A stretch of DNA of 64,000 nucleotides from Mytilus galloprovincialis (lineage: Eukaryota; Mollusca; Bivalvia; Mytilida; Mytilidae): contig NC_134843.1 in the NCBI RefSeq assembly GCF_965363235.1, positions 4,774,001 to 4,838,000 of the forward strand, given 5' to 3'. The notes under the pieces were generated by a model. It worked only from the letters and a program-made list of their open reading frames with translations, had not been told where the DNA came from and ran no database searches. Shown here in pieces: positions 58,801 to 64,000 of the stretch. Both the position numbers and the translations under genes were made by a program. Every line of letters starts with the position of its first letter. Position 1 is the first letter of the stretch.

Positions 58801-61800
58801 AAAGTTATGTCATGATGATCAACCTGATGAAGAAATATTGAACTGTAATTTTTCAAGGAATGTGAGTACTATTTTAATAAAGCAATCTTGTCTTGAGGGA
58901 TTGCCAGAGATGAGAGGAGGACTAGTGATGTTCCCTCTTTGTCTGTTAATCATTCCTCCTGTTTGTCTGTTTAAACACAAAAGGAAGGGGTAAATAGTCT
59001 GTATGAAGCACAGCTCCAACAGTTTTCTGACAACCTCATTCCAACTTTTACTAATGATTGCATACAGGTTGAAGATGGTGGACCTTCTATTTTGGACAGA
59101 GTTTATATAATTTTCTAATGCAATTATTTTGTATCAATGGCTCTGATTGGATGACAGTAAGCATAAAATTTGCTCTCCTTGTCTGTAACTAAGGAAGCCG
59201 TCATTTTGATTTGCAGAATGTATTGACACGTAATTTCTACAATAATAAGCAAAAGAACCCACATGTTGCACCTATAAATCTTCTAAATGTCAAATTTTAT
59301 TACATTCTGAAGGGGCCAAGAAGCCAGAAAACGCCTGTTGTTTATGTTTGACTTCGGAAGCATACTTATGATGTCACCTAGTTTAGGGACCAAAGAAGAT
59401 AACATCTTTGCGCAGAATTTTCTTCGGTGAAATTTTTATACTCAAATAACGATTGAAATTTAATTATGAATTTGTTTTGCATTAGAAAAGAGATAACTCT
59501 ATTGAATTTGAAGCTTTGTGGACGTCCATTGGTAGTGTTACTGGTGCAAATACCCTTTTACCTGTCTCCGCTAGGCGATGCCAGGTGAACTAAAGTTGCG
59601 ACAGTAAAACTACGTCCGCAAAGCTTCAAATACAATTCAGTTATCTCTTATTTCTACTGAGGTTTGTCATGCATGAAGGTAAGTTATTATGTCATAAAAT
59701 GTATAAAAAGAAACTAGTACTTAACATGCTCAAACATAATAGCAACCATATTCTTTTATTTTGATTAGTACAATTTATTGATTTCTTATCTAAATTTTTC
59801 AATCATTATGACCCTGAACATGATGATGGCTGTTCTGCGAAGCAGTCCAGTGTGACAGAGTGAAAGAATTGGTCTATTTTTGTAGTTAAATTGAAAAAGT
59901 ACAAATATATGTATAGACAGTTCTTTAGCTCCTTCTATATCAGATAGGACAGATAAATGAAAAAAAAAATCCAGAGTTTCAGACATAGGTAAATATCTAA
60001 AAGACAATAACAATCAAAACCAATTAGTAAACAAAGACTCATTAAACCAAAAGACATTTACATCAACAGTTATAAATTAAAAATCAGAAACAACACGAAC
60101 TCCACTAAAACCCAGGAGTGAAATCAGGTGCTCCGGATGGGTAAGCATTTTATGCAATGTAAAAATGAAATGTCATTTTCTATTTTAAATTACATTTGTT
60201 ACCAATGATTACTATTTAGTTTGAATAATATTAAAATGTTTTAATTTCAGGCAATATTAGAAAGCGAGAAGAGAAGAATATCAGCTGATAAGCGTTCTGT
60301 TGTGAACGAGACAACTCCATTAATTGGTGTCAGTGGAAATACAGATGACTGTAAGTTGTTTTGAAATCAGATATGACAGAATCAGTCAACCAATAAGACA
60401 ACTTTTCCTTTCAAAAATTCCTTTGGGAACCATGGAGACTAAAAGGCTATTTTAGATATGATAGGCTAATTTCAACCAAATTTAATAAAGGAACCTAAAT
60501 TTTGTGGGTTTGTTCGCTGCTGCATGTTGGTACTAGTAATTATTGTTTTGATTTAAAATTGTTATGATATATTTAAAATTCCATTTGAATTAATACTTTA
60601 ACAGTAAAGGTTTTCGTTATGCACTGAAAGTATAATTATATCATGTATATTGCAATAGATTTTCTGTCAAGCAATGACTCCCAAATGAGGAAGATAAGCA
60701 GACTTAGTTTTGGTACAATTCCGAATTTCAAGACAAGTTTTCTTGAAGCAAGATATAACAAAGATAAAATCTACAAGTTTTTATTATACGACCGCAAAAT
60801 TTGAAAAATTTTTCGTCGTATATTGCTATCACGTTGGCGTCGTCGTCGTCGTCCGAATACTTTTAGTTTTCGCACTCTAACTTTTGTAAAAGTGAATGGA
60901 AATCTATGAAATTTTAACACAAGGTTTATGACCACAAAAGGAAGGTTGGTATTGATTTTGGGAGTTTTGGTCCCAACATTTTAGGAATTAGGGGCCAAAA
61001 AGGGCCCAAATAAGCATTTTCTTGGTTTTCGCACTATAACTTTAGTTTAAGTTAATAGAAATCTATGAAATTTTGACACAAGGTTTATGACCACAAAAGA
61101 ACGGTTGGGATTGATTTTGGGAGTTTTGGTTTCAACAGTTTAGGAATTAGGGGCCAAAAAAGGGCCCAAATAAGCATTATTCTTGGTTTTCGCACAATAA
61201 CTTTAGTTTAAGTAAATAGAAATCTATGAAATTTAAACACAAGGTTTATGACCATAAAAGGAAGGTTGGTATTGATTTTGGGAGTTTTGGTCCCAACAGA
61301 ATAAGGGGCCCAAAGGGTCCAAAATTAAACTTTGTTTGATTTCATCAAAATTGAATAATTGGGGTTCTTTGATATGCCGAATCTAACTGTCATGACTGTG
61401 TATGTAGATTCTTAACTTTTGGTCCCGTTTTCAAATTGGTCTACATTAAGGTCCAAAGGGTCCAAAATTAAACTTAGTTTGATTTTGACAAAAAATGAAT
61501 CAGTTAGGTTCTTTGATATGCTGAATCTAAAAATGTACTTAGATTCTTGATTATTGGCCCAGTTTTCAAGTTGGTCCAAATCGGGTTCCAAAATTAAACT
61601 TTGTTTGATTTCATCAAAAATTGAATAAATGGGGTTCTTTGATATACCAAATCTAACTGTGTATGTAGATTCTTCATTTTTGGTCCTGTTTTCAAATTGG
61701 TCTACACTAAAGTCCAAAGGGTCCAAAATTAAACTTAGTCTGATTTTAACAAAAATTGAAATCTTGGGGTTCTTTGATATGCTGAATCCAAAAATGTACT

Positions 61801-63957
61801 TAGATTTTTTATTATGGGCCCAGTTTTCAAGTTGGTCCAAATCAGGATCTAAAATTATTATATTAAGTATTGTGCAATAGCAAGTCTTTTCAATTGCACA
61901 GTATTGCGCAATGGCAAGAAATATCTAATTGCACAATATTGTGAAATAGCAAATTTTTTTTTAATTAGAGTTATCTTTCTTTGTCCAGAATAGTAAGCAA
62001 GAAATATCTAATTGCAAAATATTGTGCAATAGCAAGATTTTTTGTAATTGGAGTTATCTTTCTTTGTCCAGAATCAACTTAAATCTTTGTTATATACAAT
62101 ATACAATGTATATTCACTTTTTACTACCAACTGATAAATTAAAATAATCTTTACCATTCAGTGATAACAAGCAGTTTTTTTACATCTTAATATTTTATGA
62201 TGTATTTAAATGAGTAGTTATTGTTGCAAACTCCATTAGAAATTTTAATTGAGATTAGTTTTGGAATAATGGAAAGGGGGATGTGATTAAAAAAATTGGG
62301 TTCAATTTTTCTCATTTGAAATTTCATAAATAAAAAAGAAAATTTCTTCAAACATTTTTTTGAGAGGATTAATATTCAACAGCATAGTGAATTGCTCTAA
62401 GAGAAAACAAAAATTTTAAGTTCATTAGAACACATTCATTCTGTGTCAGAAACCTATGCTGTGTCAACTATTTAATCACAATCCAAATTTAGAGCTAAAT
62501 CCAGCTTGAATGTTGTGTCCATACTTGCCCCAACCGTTCAGGGTTCAACCTCTGCGGTCGTATAAAGCTACGCCCTGCGGAGCATCTGGTAAATTTTTGT
62601 ATTAAAGAATTCGGCATTAATGTACAATTATTGAACTATGGACAATTACTTAGTACCAGTTATTGTACATTAACTTAATTAGAGAGGAACATGTTTCCTG
62701 ACATATAATCAAAATAAAACTTTTGTTTCAGATGATATGATGCCTCCCAATACTCAAAAGTTTGACTGTCGTTGTGGTTGTCCATCATTAAAAAATATAT
62801 TTGCTCAAACTGTGAAAAATCTGACATTAATGAAGAGAAATATAGGGTAAGCATGCTGCTTTTGTGAAGCTTAAAGTTCATTTATAATTTTAGAGTGGAT
62901 CAACTTCACTCATAGAATAAACTTAAGTATTACAAATTCCATCTTTTTAAAATTGTTAAAGTTTTTGAATTTTTACTCAATCTAGGAAACAGTATATATT
63001 TTTATTTCTGTGCCATAGACTTTTTTTTTATAAAGATGGTGAATAAATTTGTGGGTTTTCATTTGTTTTTATAATGCCACAATATGACTGGTGTATTTTT
63101 ATAATGCCACAATATGACTGGTGTATTTTTATAATGCCACAATATGACTGGTGTATTTTTATTATTTATATGAATATTTTTATTAGTATATGTTTCACTG
63201 TGGCATATTTTGTAAACTTCAGAATCTTGTTAATATTTCGATCTCTAACCAAGAAACCTACTTGCATTTTATAACTTTCTACATTGTAGATTTCTGTTGT
63301 TCCAGTTTATCTTGCCATCCATACAGATTATACTGTTTTGTATATGTATTGGAAGAAAGCCTTATGACCTTACTATGTCGGTTGTCAATGCTGAATCGGG
63401 AGTCATAAGATTCAGTGATATGTTTTTAGACTGTTTAGATTCCTCTTCAATACACAATGTGAGTAAAACCTTGTCGAATAAAAATTATGAAATGTTCTAT
63501 AAAATTATGATTTATGAAATCCTATCTTATTTAATGGCAAGGCAGAACTTTGAACTCAGCAAAAAAAATCATTGGTTATTCTGTCACATGGAATCATGGA
63601 GAATGTTTTCCTTAGTTAATCACTCACATTCAATCTATTAAGAAAACTTCAAAATTGTGATATTGGTTAATGAAAAGTGATGTTATTTGATCTTCTTAAT
63701 CAGGAACACAGCAAAGTAGTGTCTCTAAATATCCATTCTATTTGTACTTACTTCAAAAAGAAACTTAAGTATAACAGATAGTATTTTGTACACACATAAC
63801 TGCATAAGAGATATTTAGAGCATATGCAGTAAATTCTGAGCATTAAATTGCAGGTATCCTATAAAGATCTACCGTCAGCATTAGAGTCAGTGAGAGAAGG
63901 AAAGAGTTGGGGAGTAATCAGTATCGGTCAAAATTTCTCACAGGACTTACTTCAAAG
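52889..63957 (+). CDS. ABCH: ABCH-type (ABCG20/23-like) ABC transporter, N-terminal eleven exons
   Basis: Coding exons: 52889-53019, 54061-54220, 54808-54962, 57069-57176, 57889-57988, 58304-58378, 58781-58861, 60251-60350, 62732-62846, 63290-63458 and 63854-63957. All junctions are AG/GT and phases match throughout, giving 432 codons before the window edge. The nucleotide-binding domain is complete: Walker A GPSGCGKT (49-56), Q-loop after GYMPQ (97), signature SGGQ (149-152), Walker B LLILDEPT (168-175), D-loop VGVDP and H-loop H208 in [22 protein letters not shown] and [10 protein letters not shown] are hallmarks I know from the insect and mollusc ABCH group. A linker follows, then a first membrane helix (343-363, in exon 10) and the start of a large extracellular loop. 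These are half-transporters that dimerise to export lipids or other hydrophobic compounds; the substrate here is unknown. The remaining helices lie beyond the window. Confidence 0.95.
53085..53270 (+). repeat. Irregular GGGAGGTC / TTGTAGTG repeats in ABCH intron 1
   Basis: GGGAGGTC occurs at three places, with TATTGATGTAT(A/G)TAGAG-type words between. No clean period. Confidence 0.4.
53450..53620 (+). repeat. Worn copy of the GAGCAACACGACG repeat
   Basis: ACATGTGAAGCAGGATCTGC and TTTTCTATGTTTTG follow the order of 10884-11060. In ABCH intron 1. Confidence 0.5.
53779..53955. repeat. 57-63-bp tandem repeat, three units, ABCH intron 1
   Basis: Units start TCTGTGAAAGTCCAACTTCC and end CAGTAAATAGATAAG; the second has six extra bases. 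Confidence 0.88.
55855..55960. repeat. CTCCCGCTTTTCAGACCC-type repeat fragment, ABCH intron 3
   Basis: GGCGGGAGTTAAAATCTCCC, then CCCTCCCGTTAAAATTTGAA. The doubled CTCCCG...TTAAAAT words suggest a small dispersed repeat. Confidence 0.4.
57560..57665 (-). repeat. Short dispersed repeat in ABCH intron 4
   Basis: CTTTGAAGGCCGTACAGTGACC, ACCTATAGTTGTTAATGTC, TTGTCTCATTGGCAATGATAC: near-consensus minus copy of the GATGTGGTATGATT family. Confidence 0.85.
59489..59648. mobile_element. Foldback MITE in ABCH intron 7
   Basis: AGAGATAACTCTATTGAATT with TGAAGCTTTGTGGACGT opens it; ACGTCCGCAAAGCTTCAA with ATTCAGTTATCTCT closes it: arms of about 37 bp around an 85-bp centre. Confidence 0.8.
60779..62589. 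mobile_element. Minisatellite-rich dispersed element, copy 2, in ABCH intron 8
   Basis: Starts TTATACGACCGCAAAATTTG and ends TCTGCGGTCGTATAAAGC with GGAGCATCTGG, so TTATACGACCGCA stands inverted near both ends. Three repeats of about 180 bp on GATTTTGGGAGTTTTGG and four of about 150 bp on GATATGCTGAATCTAA lie between, then TTGCACAATATTGTG words. Non-coding; open frames of 83 and 142 codons are products of the repeats. Confidence 0.82.
63070..63163. repeat. 30-bp tandem repeat, three units, ABCH intron 9
   Basis: ATAATGCCACAATATGACTG then GTGTATTTTT, three identical units. Confidence 0.92.
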
Positions 63958-64000
63958 GTAGGTTGACAACGAAATGTGACTGATTGATTGATTGATATTC

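Noticed and set aside
61412-61840. 142-codon minus-strand frame
   Set aside because: Produced by internal repeats of a non-coding element; the same peptide words recur out of frame in the other copy at 41303-41548.

Overview
The window is eukaryotic DNA, AT-rich, with spliced genes using canonical GT/AG junctions and a very dense load of transposable elements. Several dispersed repeats (the GATGTGGTATGATTGCC short repeat, the 3' tail ending in TTCCCCATTTCCATTCTCAA, and the GCTCCGCAGGGC / ATACGACCGC element) are ones I associate with marine mussels (Mytilus and relatives). A bivalve mollusc is therefore my best guess for the source; this is recognition, not a database result.

Four host genes can be supported. 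(1) Plus strand 2017-5169: the last three exons of a gene for a long, basic, Ser/Thr-rich, probably disordered protein that I do not recognise; splice phases agree across all junctions. (2) Minus strand 20156-12831: seven exons of a beta-1,4-galactosyltransferase with a type II membrane anchor, GGRYSP, PFRDRD, DVD, WGGEDDD and MxxH motifs; only the last few codons are not located. (3) Minus strand 44043-42898: an intronless ankyrin-repeat and SOCS-box (ASB) coding region. (4) Plus strand 52889 to the window end: eleven exons (432 full codons) of an ABCH-type (ABCG20/23-like) transporter, comprising the whole nucleotide-binding domain and the first membrane helix. It is cut off by the window edge.

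Between them the DNA is mostly mobile elements. 25.1-39.3 kb is a nested pile: an intact-ended Helitron; a plus-strand LINE; an old LINE remnant split by a Penelope 3' tail; a 5'-truncated Penelope-like element; and a second Helitron copy split by a minus-strand LINE. 40-45 kb holds MITEs, a minisatellite-rich element and a 112-bp array. 46-49.6 kb is another LINE sitting inside a 32-bp minisatellite. Introns of the galactosyltransferase and ABC genes carry foldback MITEs, short dispersed repeats and, in one ABC intron, a 1.8-kb repeat element.

The observations I would follow first are these. The 112-bp tandem array downstream of the ASB gene consists of repeated copies of the gene's own SOCS-box 3' end, stop codon included, each copy bringing an AATAAA. 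A hammerhead-ribozyme-like core lies on the minus strand near 10.5 kb, with a second repeat copy whose homology starts at the predicted cleavage point. The LINE inserted into a Helitron can be ordered in time, because both Helitron ends survive. No tRNA, rRNA or CRISPR array was found.
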